Positions 33,487 through 42,761 are shown, counted from the first letter of the stretch. The stretch: 64,000 nt of DNA from Conexibacter sp. CPCC 206217 (GCF_030646165.1 NZ_JAUTDO010000005.1:124001-188000), one strand, 5' to 3'. Notes: generated by a model not told the origin, from the sequence alone. A program made the numbers and translations.

Positions 33487-34466
33487 AGCTGCTGCGCAGC
33501 GTGCTGTACACGCCGGGCCACCGCGCGGACCTGATCGAGAAGGCTCCGCGCGCGGGCGCCGACGCGCTCTGCCTGGTGCTGGAGGACAGCGTTCCCGAGG
33601 CGCTCAAGGACGAGGCGCGCACGATCGTCGGCGAGTCCGTCCCGCGGCTCGCGCGCGACGGGCAGCGGGTGCTGGTGAAGATCAACAAGCCGGGCGATGG
33701 GAGCGACGCGGGCGCGGGCGCCGCGGGCGGTGCGCGCGCGGGCGCCGAGCGGGAGCTGGGCGCGATCGTCAGACCCGGCCTCGCCGGCGTGATCGTGCCG
33801 GGGTTGCAGCGCGTCAGCGAGCTGCGGCTGGTCGACGAGCTGCTGAGCGCGGCAGAGCGCGCGGCGGGCCTCGACGACGGCGCCGTGCGGATGCTGCTGC
33901 TGATCGAGACACCGCTGGCGGCCCACTTCGCGTTCGAGTTGGCGGTCGCGTCGCCGCGCGCGATCGGGCTGCTGGCCGGCACCGCGCCGGCCGGCGACAT
34001 GGCGCGCGGGCTCGGCTTCCAGTGGACGGCCGAAGGCCTGGAGCGGCTCTACTTCCGCTCGAAGGTGCTGCTCGACGCGCGCGCCGCCGGGCTGCCGCAC
34101 CCGCTCGACGGGATCTACGGCGACGTGAAGGACGTCGACGGTCTCGTCGACGAGGCGCGGTTCGCGCGGCAGCTCGGCTACGCCGGCAAGCTCGTCGTCC
34201 ACCCCGCCCACGTCGCGCCGGTCAACCGCGTCTTCACGCCGAGCGAGGAAGAGGTCGCGCGCGAGCGGCGCGTGCTGGACGCGTTCGACAGAGCGCTCGC
34301 GGAGGGACTCGCGGGCGTCGTCGTGGACGGCCGCTTCGTCGACTACGCGATGGCCGCGACCGCGCACCAGCTGATCGCGCGCGCGGAGCTGGCGGCGGAG
34401 GCTGACGGCGGGCGGGTCGATGACGCCCGTCGCGAGGCGCAGGCCGACGACGCGCAGGGCCGCTGA
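33483..34466 (+). CDS. CitE/HpcH-family CoA-ester lyase
   Basis: 327 residues; GTGA overlap. TIM-barrel CitE fold: LYTPGHRADLIEKAPRAGAD, LVLEDSVPEALKDEAR, LLIETPLAAHF with the metal-binding Glu, and VVHPAHVAPVNRVFTP. Known activities are citryl-CoA, malyl-CoA, citramalyl-CoA lyase or thioesterase. With two CaiB-type CoA-transferases and a PrpD-like enzyme in the same operon it suggests CoA activation and retro-aldol cleavage of a branched hydroxyacid, as in itaconate or citramalate breakdown. Confidence 0.82.
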   Translation: MKLLRSVLYTPGHRADLIEKAPRAGADALCLVLEDSVPEALKDEARTIVGESVPRLARDGQRVLVKINKPGDGSDAGAGAAGGARAGAERELGAIVRPGLAGVIVPGLQRVSELRLVDELLSAAERAAGLDDGAVRMLLLIETPLAAHFAFELAVASPRAIGLLAGTAPAGDMARGLGFQWTAEGLERLYFRSKVLLDARAAGLPHPLDGIYGDVKDVDGLVDEARFARQLGYAGKLVVHPAHVAPVNRVFTPSEEEVARERRVLDAFDRALAEGLAGVVVDGRFVDYAMAATAHQLIARAELAAEADGGRVDDARREAQADDAQGR

Positions 34467-34467
34467 G

Positions 34468-35376
34468 ATGCTGCTCGACGCGCACGCCCACGCCTTCCCC
34501 GACGTCGCCGCCGGCCTGCGCTGGCAGCAGCTCCTGGGCGTCGCCGAGCCGCGTCGCTCCGGCGCGCTGGAGGATCTCGGCATGCGCGCCAGCGAGGCCG
34601 AGATCGACCGCGTCGTGCTGCTGCTGTGGCCGCGCTCCGGCGAGCGCCACGAGGAGCTGCGGGCGCAGGGCGGGCACGACGAGGAGCAGATCCGTGCGCT
34701 GCTGCGCGACGAGCTGATCGCGCTCAACCGCTGGGGCCTCGACGCCGCCGCGCGCGACGCGCGCTTCCTCCCGTTCGCCGGCATCAACGTGCGCTACCTG
34801 TCCGAGGCCGAGAGCGTGGCGGAGATCGACGCGGTCGCCGCGCTCGGCGCGCGCGGGATCAAGCTGATCCCGCCGTCGATGCGGCTGTACCCGGACGACC
34901 CGCTGCTGTGGCCGGTCTATCGCCGCTGCGCGGAGCTGGGGTTGCCGATCCTGTCGCAGTCCGGCCGTGGCGGAGGTGAGCCGCCGCAGCCGGGCGCCGA
35001 CCACTACGGCCGCCCGCGCTACTACGACGAGGTGCTGCGCAGCTTCCCCGAGCTGACGCTGATCCTCGCGCACATGGGGCTCGGCTACGAGGAGGACGTG
35101 GTGCAGCTGACCGCGGCCCACGCCAACGTCCACACCGACACGTCGCTGCGCCTGAGCCGGCTCGGCAGAGCCGGCAACCCGACGCCGGCCGAGCTGGTGC
35201 GGCTGATCCGCCGCATCGGCGTCGATCGCACGCTGTTCGGGACCAACTACCCGTTCGTCGACCCGCGCGCCTACCGCGAGCGCCTGCAGGCGCTGCCGCT
35301 GTCCGCGCGCGAGCGCGAGCTGATCGCCTATCGCAACTTCTTGGCGGTCCTGCCGCCGGTCGCTCAGGAGGACTGA
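34468..35376 (+). CDS. Amidohydrolase-2 family protein with altered active site
   Basis: 302 residues from ATG at 34468, two bases after the CitE stop. Starts with LLDAHAHAFP (H-x-H) and has LAHMGLG, but the third His site reads LPILSQSGRG and the catalytic Asp motif GSD reads GTN (FGTNYPF). Two usual metal or catalytic residues are thus replaced, unlike the 39343 and 43568 paralogues. It may be a lactonase-type variant, or not catalytic. Confidence 0.75.
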   Translation: MLLDAHAHAFPDVAAGLRWQQLLGVAEPRRSGALEDLGMRASEAEIDRVVLLLWPRSGERHEELRAQGGHDEEQIRALLRDELIALNRWGLDAAARDARFLPFAGINVRYLSEAESVAEIDAVAALGARGIKLIPPSMRLYPDDPLLWPVYRRCAELGLPILSQSGRGGGEPPQPGADHYGRPRYYDEVLRSFPELTLILAHMGLGYEEDVVQLTAAHANVHTDTSLRLSRLGRAGNPTPAELVRLIRRIGVDRTLFGTNYPFVDPRAYRERLQALPLSARERELIAYRNFLAVLPPVAQED

Positions 35377-35378
35377 AG

Positions 35379-36593
35379 ATGCCAGCACTCGACGGACTCA
35401 AGGTCGTCGACTTCACCCGTCACATGGCCGGCCCGTACGCGACGCTCGTGCTGTCGGACCACGGCGCCGACGTCGTCAAGGTCGAGTCGCTGCCGCGCGG
35501 CGACTCGTCGCGCTATTCGGGACGGGACTTCGCCGGAGACAACAGCGCGCTGTTCCTGCTGTGGAACCGCGGCAAGCGCAGCCTCGCGCTCGACATGCGC
35601 ACGCCGGAGGGGCTGCAGGTCGCGCGCGACCTGATCCGCGACGCCGACGTGGTGGTCGAGAACTACCGCCCCGGCGTCGCCGACAAGATCGGGATCGGCT
35701 ACGCGGAGATGTCGAAGCTCAACCCGCGGTTGATCTACTGCTCGGTCTCCGCGTTCGGGCCGACCGGGCCGCTGGCGTCTGCGCCCGGCACCGACCCGGT
35801 CGTGCAGGCGATGTCGGGGATCATGTCCGTGACCGGCGCGGAGGGCTCCGCGGGCGCGCTGATCGGCGTGCCGGTCGCCGACTTCACCGGCGCGATGATC
35901 GCGGTGCAGGGGATCCTGCTGGCCGTCGTCGCGCGCGAGCGGACCGGCCGCGGGCAGCACGTCGAGACGCCGATGCTGTTCGGGATGCTGAGCATGCTCA
36001 GCACGCGCCTGGGCAGCTTCTGGACGAGAGGGACCGACCCCGTCCCGCACGGCACGCGCCACGCCGTCCACGTCCCCTACCAGGTGTTCGCGACCTCAGA
36101 CGGCAACGTGATGGCGGGCGCGTGGGGCGGCGACAGCTGGCCGAAGTTCTGCCGCGCCGTCGGCAGACCGGAGCTGGAGCACGACCCGCGCTTCGTCGCC
36201 GGCCCCGAGCGCGCCGCCAACCGCGAGGCGCTGATCGCGCTGCTGGAGCCGCTCTTCACGCAGCGCACGACGGCCGAGTGGAAGCGGCGCTTCGACGAGC
36301 AGGGCGCGCTGTTCGCGCCGATGCTGAAGATCTCCGAGATCCTCTCGCACCCGCAGGTGCAGGAGGCCGGCCTCGTGCAGTCGCTGCCGGCGCCCGGCGG
36401 CGACGACTTCCCGCAGCTGGCGCCGCCGATCTCGCTGTCGGAGACGCCCGGCGGGATCGACCGCCCGCCGCCGGCGTTGGGCGAGCACACGCGCGAGGTG
36501 CTGGCCGGCGCCGGCTACGACGACGAGCGGATCGCCGCGCTGTTGGACGCGGGCGTCGTCGGAGCGCCGGACGCCGTGCCGGGCGCCCACTGA
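35379..36593 (+). CDS. CaiB/BaiF family CoA-transferase (first of a pair)
   Basis: 404 residues; AGGAGG at 35366-35371. Class III CoA-transferase: N-terminal LKVVDFTRHMAGPYATLVLSDHGADVVKVE, VVENYRPGVADK, and the nucleophilic Asp168 in GVPVADFTGA. Moves CoA from a donor such as succinyl-CoA to an organic acid. Directly followed by a second family member, as in heteromeric transferases such as BbsEF. Confidence 0.88.
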   Translation: MPALDGLKVVDFTRHMAGPYATLVLSDHGADVVKVESLPRGDSSRYSGRDFAGDNSALFLLWNRGKRSLALDMRTPEGLQVARDLIRDADVVVENYRPGVADKIGIGYAEMSKLNPRLIYCSVSAFGPTGPLASAPGTDPVVQAMSGIMSVTGAEGSAGALIGVPVADFTGAMIAVQGILLAVVARERTGRGQHVETPMLFGMLSMLSTRLGSFWTRGTDPVPHGTRHAVHVPYQVFATSDGNVMAGAWGGDSWPKFCRAVGRPELEHDPRFVAGPERAANREALIALLEPLFTQRTTAEWKRRFDEQGALFAPMLKISEILSHPQVQEAGLVQSLPAPGGDDFPQLAPPISLSETPGGIDRPPPALGEHTREVLAGAGYDDERIAALLDAGVVGAPDAVPGAH

Positions 36594-37894
36594 TGGCGGG
36601 GGCACCCCCGCTGCCACCGCCGTCGGCCGCTGACGGCGCCGCGTCGCCTTCCCCCGGAGGTGGCGCGGCGCCGCCGCGAGCGCCGCTGCAGGGCGTGCGC
36701 GTGCTCGACCTCACGCGCGTGCTGGCGGGGCCGTTCTGCACGATGGTGCTCGCCCAGTTGGGAGCCGAGGTGATCAAGCTGGAGGATCCCGACGCGCCCG
36801 ACTACACGCGCGGGATCCCGCCGTACGCGGGCGATGTGAGCCACTACTTCCTGTCGGTCAACCGCGGCAAGAAGAGCGTCGCGCTCGACCTCAAGTCGGC
36901 CGAGGGGCAGCGGGTCGGGCGGGCCCTGGCGCTCAGCTGCGACGTGGTGGTCGAGAACTTCCGCCCGGGGGTGATGGACCGGCTCGGGCTCGGCTACGAG
37001 CAGCTGAAGGCCGACAAGCCGGAGATCGTGCTGTGCTCGCTGAGCGGCTTCGGCCAGTCCGGCTCGCACGCCGGCAAGGCCGCGGTCGACGTCGTCGTGC
37101 AGGCCGTCAGCGGCGTCATGAGCCTGACCGGCGAGCCGGACGGCGACCCGCTCAAGCTGGGGATCCCGATGGGCGACCTGGCGGGCGCGCTGTGGGGCGT
37201 GATCGGCGTGCTCGCCGCGCTGCGCCAGCGCGATGCGACGGGTCTCGGGACGCACGTGGACGTGTCGCTCGTCGACAGCCTCGTCTCGCTGCTGTCGTAT
37301 CTCGCGCAGCTCTACCTCGTGACGGGCGAGGAGCTGCCGCGCGCGGGCAACCGCCACCACACGGTGCCGGCGTTCGGGCCGTATCGCGCGGCCGACGGCG
37401 CGATCGTCCTGTCGGCGCAGATGGACTCGCTGTGGCAGCGCTTCTGCGTCGCCGCCGAGCGGCCGGACCTGGCGGTCGATCCCCGCTACGCGACCGTGCC
37501 GGACCGGCAGGCGCGGTTCGCGGAGGTCGAGCGAATCGTCGCCGACACGCTGGCGACGCGGACCGTCGCGGAGTGGGGCGAGCGGTTCGAGCGCGCGGGT
37601 CTGCCGCAGGGTCCGCTCAACGGCCTGAAGGAGGCGCTGGAGGGCGACTACGCGCGTGAGCGCCGCCTCGTGCGCGAGGTCGACCAGCCGGGCGCCGGCC
37701 GCGTCCGCGTGCTCGCCCCCGCGATCCGCTTCCTCGCCGGCGTCGCCGAGCCGGACCCGCTCCCCGCCCCCGGCCACGGGGAGCACTCGCGGGAGCTGCT
37801 GAAGGCGCTTGCAGGGGTGGCGCCGGAGGCGTTCGATGCGCTCGTGGCTCAGGGGATCGTGGGCGAGACAACTATGACCAAGGAACCCCAATGA
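36593..37894 (+). CDS. CaiB/BaiF family CoA-transferase (second of a pair)
   Basis: 433 residues; start shares one base with the stop of its neighbour. A Pro/Ala-rich leader of about 32 residues precedes the fold (GVRVLDLTRVLAGPFCTMVLAQLGAEVIKLE). Nucleophile Asp195 in GIPMGDLAGA, then GTHVDVSLVDSLVSLLSYLAQ. Both members of the pair keep the catalytic Asp, so either a heteromer or two enzymes of different specificity is possible. Confidence 0.86.
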   Translation: MAGAPPLPPPSAADGAASPSPGGGAAPPRAPLQGVRVLDLTRVLAGPFCTMVLAQLGAEVIKLEDPDAPDYTRGIPPYAGDVSHYFLSVNRGKKSVALDLKSAEGQRVGRALALSCDVVVENFRPGVMDRLGLGYEQLKADKPEIVLCSLSGFGQSGSHAGKAAVDVVVQAVSGVMSLTGEPDGDPLKLGIPMGDLAGALWGVIGVLAALRQRDATGLGTHVDVSLVDSLVSLLSYLAQLYLVTGEELPRAGNRHHTVPAFGPYRAADGAIVLSAQMDSLWQRFCVAAERPDLAVDPRYATVPDRQARFAEVERIVADTLATRTVAEWGERFERAGLPQGPLNGLKEALEGDYARERRLVREVDQPGAGRVRVLAPAIRFLAGVAEPDPLPAPGHGEHSRELLKALAGVAPEAFDALVAQGIVGETTMTKEPQ

Positions 37895-39339
37895 CCGCGA
37901 CCGCTGCGCTGACCGACTACTTCGCCGGGCTGAGCTACGACGACCTCCCGCCCGTCGTGACGCGGCACTGCAAGCGGCTGCTGCTGGACACGCTCGCGTG
38001 CGCGCTCGGCGGGAGCCGGTCGCCGCTCGGCGACGTCTCGACGCGGTTCGCGGCGATCGCCGCCGGGGAGGCGTCGGAGGCGTCGATCGCCGGCAGCCCG
38101 CGGCGCAGCACCGCCGTCGCGGCGGCGTCGGCGAACGGGCGGATGGCGGGCGCGCTCGACGCGGACGACACCTTCACCGGCGTCGGGCAGACCTCGCACC
38201 ACGGCGCCGGCACGGTCGTCGCGGCGCTCGCGCTGGCGGAGCGCGGCCGCGCGTCCGGCGGGCAGCTGCTGGCGGCGATCGCCGCGGGCGCGGAGCTGGG
38301 CGCGCGCTTCGACGTGGCCGTCCCGCCGCGCGTGATCGCGGCGGCCGGCGAGCATGCCGGCGGCTGGCGCGTCGGCGGCGGGCCCGCGGGCGTGCTGTCG
38401 GCGGCGGTCGCGGCGGCGAACGTGCTCGGGCTCGACGCGCACGCGACGATGCACGCGGTCGGGATCGCCGGAGCGCACGTCGACATGCCGCCGCTGAAGT
38501 GGTTCGAGGCGCCCGAGGCGCCGATGGTCAAGTCGATGGACGGCGGCTGGAACGCCGCGACCGGCGTCAGCGCCGGCCTGCTCGCGCAGCTCGGCATGAC
38601 CGGCCACGTCGACGTGCTCGACGGCGACACCGGCCTGTGGCGCGCGATGGGCTACGACAGCTTCGACTTCGCGCACCTCGCCGGCGATCTCGGCGAGCGC
38701 TGGTCTCTGCTGGACGCGCGCTTCAAGCGTTGGCCGTGCCAGTACTGGATGCAACCGTCGCTGGGTGCGTTCGACCAGATCGTGCGCGAGCAGCGGCTGC
38801 AGGCGGGCGAGATCGAGTCGGTGCAGTTGCGCGTCACCACGCGCAGCTCCGCGCCGCGCTTTCGCGAGACGCAGCCGCGCGGCTTCGTCACGTGCCAGTT
38901 CAACTTCCCGCACGTCGCCGCGATGCTCGCGCTCGGCCGCACGCCCGGCCCGCTGTGGTTCGACGCGGTGGCGCAGAGCGATCCTGAGGTGGCGGCGTTC
39001 CGCGAGCGCGTCGAGGTCGAGGTCGACCCCGGGTCGGCGGTGCTCGCCGGCGCGGACCCGGACGACCGCGTGATCCGCGGCCTGCCCGGCGCGGCGACCG
39101 TCCGGGCGCGCGGCCGCACGTTCACGCAAGAAGCGATCGCGCGCGATCCGCACGACCCCGACGCCGGCCTGTCCGACGACGAGCTGGTGCAGAAGCTGCG
39201 CGACATGACCGCCCCGCTGCGCGACAGCGACCCGGCCTGGGAGGCCCGCACGGTCGCGCTGATCGGGCTCGTCGGCGAGCTGGAGACGGTCGCCGACGTG
39301 CGCGCGCTCGGCCGCTTGCTGCGGCCGGACGCGCAGTAG
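37891..39339 (+). CDS. MmgE/PrpD family protein
   Basis: 482 residues; ATGA overlap. MmgE/PrpD fold (DTLACALGGSRSPLGDV, GALDADDTFTGVGQTSHHGAGTVVAALALAE, WNAATGVSAGLLAQ). Known members are 2-methylcitrate dehydratase and cis-aconitate decarboxylase. Last gene of the 30459-39339 operon. Its presence with CoA-transferases and a CitE lyase is reminiscent of citrate-like or itaconate-type acid metabolism. Confidence 0.85.
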   Translation: MTATAALTDYFAGLSYDDLPPVVTRHCKRLLLDTLACALGGSRSPLGDVSTRFAAIAAGEASEASIAGSPRRSTAVAAASANGRMAGALDADDTFTGVGQTSHHGAGTVVAALALAERGRASGGQLLAAIAAGAELGARFDVAVPPRVIAAAGEHAGGWRVGGGPAGVLSAAVAAANVLGLDAHATMHAVGIAGAHVDMPPLKWFEAPEAPMVKSMDGGWNAATGVSAGLLAQLGMTGHVDVLDGDTGLWRAMGYDSFDFAHLAGDLGERWSLLDARFKRWPCQYWMQPSLGAFDQIVREQRLQAGEIESVQLRVTTRSSAPRFRETQPRGFVTCQFNFPHVAAMLALGRTPGPLWFDAVAQSDPEVAAFRERVEVEVDPGSAVLAGADPDDRVIRGLPGAATVRARGRTFTQEAIARDPHDPDAGLSDDELVQKLRDMTAPLRDSDPAWEARTVALIGLVGELETVADVRALGRLLRPDAQ

Positions 39340-39342
39340 TCG

Positions 39343-40302
39343 CTACAGCCCGTAGATCCGCGCCGGGTTGCGCGCGGCGATCAGGTCGGCCGTGTCGGCG
39401 TCGACCGCGGCGCGCAGCTGGTCGAGCGGGCGGACCGTCGACATGTCGTACGGGGTGTCGCTGCCGAGCAGCACGTTCTCGGCGCCGACGCGTGAGACGA
39501 GGTAGGTCAGCGCCTGCACGTCGTGGATGATCGTGTCGAACAGCAGCTGGCCGGCGTACGACCACGGGTCCTGCGGCGAGTCGGCCAGCTCGGGCCGGAC
39601 CGTGCGGGCGTGCTTCAACCGGCCGGCGAGGAAGGGGAAGAAGCCGCCCGCGTGCGACAGCAGCAGGCGCAGCTGCGGGTGGCGATCGAGGATGCCGGAG
39701 CAGATCAGCCGCTCGGCGGCGATCGTCGTCTGCAGCGGGTTGCCGACCGCGTTGCCGAGGTAGTAGCGCTTCAGCGCGGGGATGTCGGCGTTGTAGGCGG
39801 GGTGGACGAAGATCGGCATGTCGAGCCGCGCGGCGGCGGCCCAGAACGGCTCGAGCGACGCCTCGTCCAGCGGCGTCCCCGCCACCGACGTGCCGATCTC
39901 GACGCCGACCGCGCCGGCCAGCTTCGCCTCCTCCAGCACCGCGGCCGCGCGCGCGGGCGCCGCGAGCGGGACGTGCGCCATCCAGTGCAGTCGCGCGGGC
40001 TCGTGCGCGCACATCTGCGCGAGGCCCGCGTTCGTCGCGTCGGCCATCCGCTCGCCGAGCGCCGGGTCGACGTGGTAGGCGAACAGCCGCGGGGCGATGC
40101 TGAGGATCGCGCCGTCGACGCCGCGTCTGTCCAGCTCCACGAGCGTCGCGGCCGGGTCGTAGAGCGAGGCGAACAGCTCGTGGTTGGTCAGTCTGCCGCC
40201 GCTGACGCCGTCCTTCGACGCGGCGATGCCGTACGCCGGCTCGCTCGCCAGCAGCGCGATGACAGACTCGGGGAATGCGTGGAAGTGCGCATCGACGTTC
40301 AT
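39343..40302 (-). CDS. ACMSD-like amidohydrolase/decarboxylase
   Basis: 319 residues from ATG at 40302. Complete metal site: NVDAHFHAFP, FVHPAYN, LSHAGGFF, LGSDTPYDM, as in aminocarboxymuconate-semialdehyde and gamma-resorcylate decarboxylases. Converges on the PrpD-like gene with three bases between stops. It diverges from the monooxygenase at 40327 over a 24-bp interval holding back-to-back leaderless promoters and an island operator. Confidence 0.82.
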   Translation of the reverse strand: MNVDAHFHAFPESVIALLASEPAYGIAASKDGVSGGRLTNHELFASLYDPAATLVELDRRGVDGAILSIAPRLFAYHVDPALGERMADATNAGLAQMCAHEPARLHWMAHVPLAAPARAAAVLEEAKLAGAVGVEIGTSVAGTPLDEASLEPFWAAAARLDMPIFVHPAYNADIPALKRYYLGNAVGNPLQTTIAAERLICSGILDRHPQLRLLLSHAGGFFPFLAGRLKHARTVRPELADSPQDPWSYAGQLLFDTIIHDVQALTYLVSRVGAENVLLGSDTPYDMSTVRPLDQLRAAVDADTADLIAARNPARIYGL

Positions 40303-40326
40303 ACCCAAAGTATATATGATGTAGGA
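40303..40326. promoter_or_regulatory. Back-to-back leaderless promoters with island operator
   Basis: In 24 bp: minus strand TATACT (40314-40309) then six bases to ATG 40302; plus strand TATGAT (40315-40320) then six bases to ATG 40327. ATATATGATG (40312-40321), the island motif with one change, covers both -10 boxes, so one regulator dimer would silence both genes. Confidence 0.6.
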
Positions 40327-40614
40327 ATGTTGATCGGTGTGGCGGTCGTCTGGTATGCGCTGCCGGGCTGCGAGCATGAGGTCGAGGCGCTGCTGTTGGA
40401 GATGCGCGAGCTGACCGTGCGCGAGCCCGGCTGTCGCTACTACTGGGTTCACCGGCTGGCCTTCGCCGGCCAGTTCCTGCTCTACGAGCAGTACGACGAT
40501 CTTGCCGCCGTGCGGGCGCACCACGCGACCGAGCACTACCGCCGTCTGGTGCGGGGCCGCGCGCCCGGGTTGGTGCGCGAGCGCCGCATCGTGCGCGGCG
40601 AATTGATCGCCTGA
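40327..40614 (+). CDS. ABM-type (antibiotic biosynthesis monooxygenase-like) small protein
   Basis: 95 residues. Ferredoxin-like dimeric alpha-beta barrel pattern of the ABM family: VWYALPGCEHEVEALLLEMRELTVREPGCRYYWVHR, then FLLYEQYDDLAAVRAHHATEHYRRL. Members are cofactor-free quinol monooxygenases, heme-degrading enzymes or isomerase-like helpers. Probably acts on an aromatic or quinoid intermediate of the island. Confidence 0.8.
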   Translation: MLIGVAVVWYALPGCEHEVEALLLEMRELTVREPGCRYYWVHRLAFAGQFLLYEQYDDLAAVRAHHATEHYRRLVRGRAPGLVRERRIVRGELIA

Positions 40615-40651
40615 AGCGGAATGCGGAGTGTCGCCCGCGCGACGTGCGCAC

Positions 40652-40681
40652 TTGACACCGCCTTCGCCTATCACATATATC
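40652..40681 (+). promoter_or_regulatory. Promoter and operator of importer B
   Basis: TTGACA (40652-40657), 18-base spacer, TATATC (40676-40681). TATCACATAT (40669-40678) is the island motif overlapping the -10. Sequence and layout parallel the importer A promoter at 26642-26670. Confidence 0.7.
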
Positions 40682-40726
40682 TTATCTGGCAAGTCGCGTC
40701 CCACCGAGGAGAGGAGAGCGACACCT

Positions 40727-41539
40727 GTGGTCACGTCCGCATCCCGCGCCGCCCCGGCGCGGGCCGACCGTCCGCGCCTGAGCACGGCCGCGTTTCACTT
40801 TCTGTTGCCGATCGTCGTGTTCGGCGTCCTGATCGCGATCTGGGAGGTGCTGAGCGACGCCGGCACGATCTCGAAGATCGTGCTGCCGGCGCCGTCGGCG
40901 ATCGCCGACTCGTTCGGCAACGAGCTGGGCAACTCCGAGTTCTACCCCGACCTGATCGCGACGATGGAGGAGATGGCGATCGGCTCCGCGATCGGGATGG
41001 CCGTCGGCTTTCTCGGCGGCGTGGTCGTCGCGATCTCGCCGATCGGCCGCTCGCTCGTGCAGCCGGTGATGATCGCGCTGCAGGCGGTGCCGGGCCTCGT
41101 GCTCGCGCCGCTGATGCTGATCTGGTTCGGCTACGGCCTCAACTCGAAGATCGCGCTCGTCGTGCTGAGCACGTTCTTCCCGCTGTTCGTCACGACCGTG
41201 CAGGGGATCCGCTCGACGCCGGGCGAGTACCTGTCGCTGATGGAGGCGATGCAGTCCAAGCCGCTGCGCACGCTGCTGACGGTCCGCATCCCGTACGCCG
41301 CGCCGCTGATCTTCGCCGGCATCAAGGCCGCGATCCCGACGGCCTTCTCGGCCGCGGTCGTGTCCGAGTTCATCGGCGCGACGAAGGGACTGGGCCTGCG
41401 CGTCCTGTCCTACAACGAGAGCCTGCAGATCCCCGAGGTCTTCGCATTGGTCCTGATCATGGTGATCATCGGGGTCTTTCTCTACTACGCCACGGAGCTG
41501 TTGGACCGGCGGCTGATCTTCTGGCGCGGTCGCTCATGA
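40727..41539 (+). CDS. ABC transporter permease, importer B
   Basis: 270 residues from GTG at 40727 behind GAGGAGAGGAGAG. SsuC/TauC-type permease with six helices and the loop EYLSLMEAMQSKPLRTLLTVRIPYAAP. First gene of importer B; gene order (permease, binding protein, ATPase) differs from importer A, so the two are not simply a duplicated block. Confidence 0.87.
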   Translation: MVTSASRAAPARADRPRLSTAAFHFLLPIVVFGVLIAIWEVLSDAGTISKIVLPAPSAIADSFGNELGNSEFYPDLIATMEEMAIGSAIGMAVGFLGGVVVAISPIGRSLVQPVMIALQAVPGLVLAPLMLIWFGYGLNSKIALVVLSTFFPLFVTTVQGIRSTPGEYLSLMEAMQSKPLRTLLTVRIPYAAPLIFAGIKAAIPTAFSAAVVSEFIGATKGLGLRVLSYNESLQIPEVFALVLIMVIIGVFLYYATELLDRRLIFWRGRS

Positions 41540-41574
41540 CCGCGCTCCTGTCTCTTGCCGAAAGGTGGGTACGC

Positions 41575-42753
41575 ATGACGCCCCGAGGGCTGACCGGTGC
41601 AACGCAGGTCCGACGGCTCGCCGCGCTCGCGGCGACGCTGATCGCGGTCGTCGCGCTCGCCGCGTGCGGCAGCAGCAGCGACGACTCCGGCGGCTCGGCC
41701 TCGGGCACGTCGGACTCCGGGGGCGCCGCGGCGAGCACGACGAGCGGCGGCGACGGCGCGAGCGCGCCCGCGTCGCTGGGCAAGATCACCTCGATCCTGC
41801 CGAGCGGTCCGGAGCTGCTGCCGCTCTACTACCAGTGGGCGGTCGCCCAGGAGATGGGCTACTGGAGAGACGAGGGGCTCGACGTCGAGCTGATCGGGCT
41901 CGGCGCCGGCAGCGCCTCCGCGATCCAGCAGATGGTCGCCAACAAGGGCGACATCTCCGTCGAGACGCCCGCGGTCGTCTTCGACGCCGCCAGAGAGGGG
42001 TACCAGGATGACCTCTCGATCATCGGCAACTGGTTCTACAAGCAGGGCTTCGACCTGCGCACCTACCCCGACTCGCCGGTCCAGAAGGTCGAGGACCTCG
42101 AGGGCAAGAAGATCGGTGTCTCCGAGCTGGCCGGCGGCGAGGTCACGCTCGTCAGAGCGGCGATGGCGGCGCACGGCGTGAAGGACTACGAGCTGGTCCC
42201 GATCGGCGACGGCAGCGCGCAGACGATCAAGGCGCTGCAGGACAGAGCGGTCGACGCCTACAGCACCGGCGAGCGCGACTTCATCGGCATCGAGGAGGCC
42301 GGCGTGCCGATGCGCGAGATCCTGATCCCCGAGTGGGAGGACCTGACGGCGAATGTCTTCACGGTCCGCAAGGACTACCTGCAGGAGCACAGAGACGCCG
42401 TCGTCGCCTACATGAAGGGGCTCGCGAAGGCGGTCGTGTTCGCCTACGCCAACCCCGAGGCCGCGGTCAGAATCGCCGAGTCGGTGCAGAAGACGAGATT
42501 CCCGCACAGCCTCGTGCAGAGATGGGTCGCCCAGACGATGCGGATCTCGGTTCCGAGAGAGCTCGTGCAGAGAAGAGAGATCTACGCCGTGCCGCCGGGC
42601 TCGCTCGCCGGCTTCCTCAGATTCTATGCCGGTGCCGGGCAGATCGACGCGGACGCGATCGACGTCGACTCGCTGGAGGATCCGTCGCTGATCCCCGCGA
42701 TCAACGACTTCGACCAGGCCGCCGTCGAGCAGCAGGCGCGTGACTACAGATAG
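41575..42753 (+). CDS. TauA/NMT1-type substrate-binding lipoprotein, importer B
   Basis: 392 residues from ATG at 41575 (AAAGGTGG upstream); an ATG at 41536 overlaps the permease stop but would extend the leader by 13 residues. Lipobox LAAC (Cys31), then a Ser/Gly/Asp linker and the NMT1-like domain (LYYQWAVAQEMGYWRDEGLDVELIG, DLEGKKIGVSELAGGEV). AGA codons dominate. Second receptor of the island, probably for a related compound or a pathway intermediate. Confidence 0.85.
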   Translation: MTPRGLTGATQVRRLAALAATLIAVVALAACGSSSDDSGGSASGTSDSGGAAASTTSGGDGASAPASLGKITSILPSGPELLPLYYQWAVAQEMGYWRDEGLDVELIGLGAGSASAIQQMVANKGDISVETPAVVFDAAREGYQDDLSIIGNWFYKQGFDLRTYPDSPVQKVEDLEGKKIGVSELAGGEVTLVRAAMAAHGVKDYELVPIGDGSAQTIKALQDRAVDAYSTGERDFIGIEEAGVPMREILIPEWEDLTANVFTVRKDYLQEHRDAVVAYMKGLAKAVVFAYANPEAAVRIAESVQKTRFPHSLVQRWVAQTMRISVPRELVQRREIYAVPPGSLAGFLRFYAGAGQIDADAIDVDSLEDPSLIPAINDFDQAAVEQQARDYR

Positions 42754-42761
42754 GTGGCCGG

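Noticed and set aside
35379..37894. Loss of the catalytic Asp in one CaiB-family transferase
   Set aside because: I first aligned the wrong motif (the segment after GxGQ). The nucleophilic Asp lies in the G-x-P-x2-D segment and is present in all three proteins (Asp168, Asp195, Asp169).
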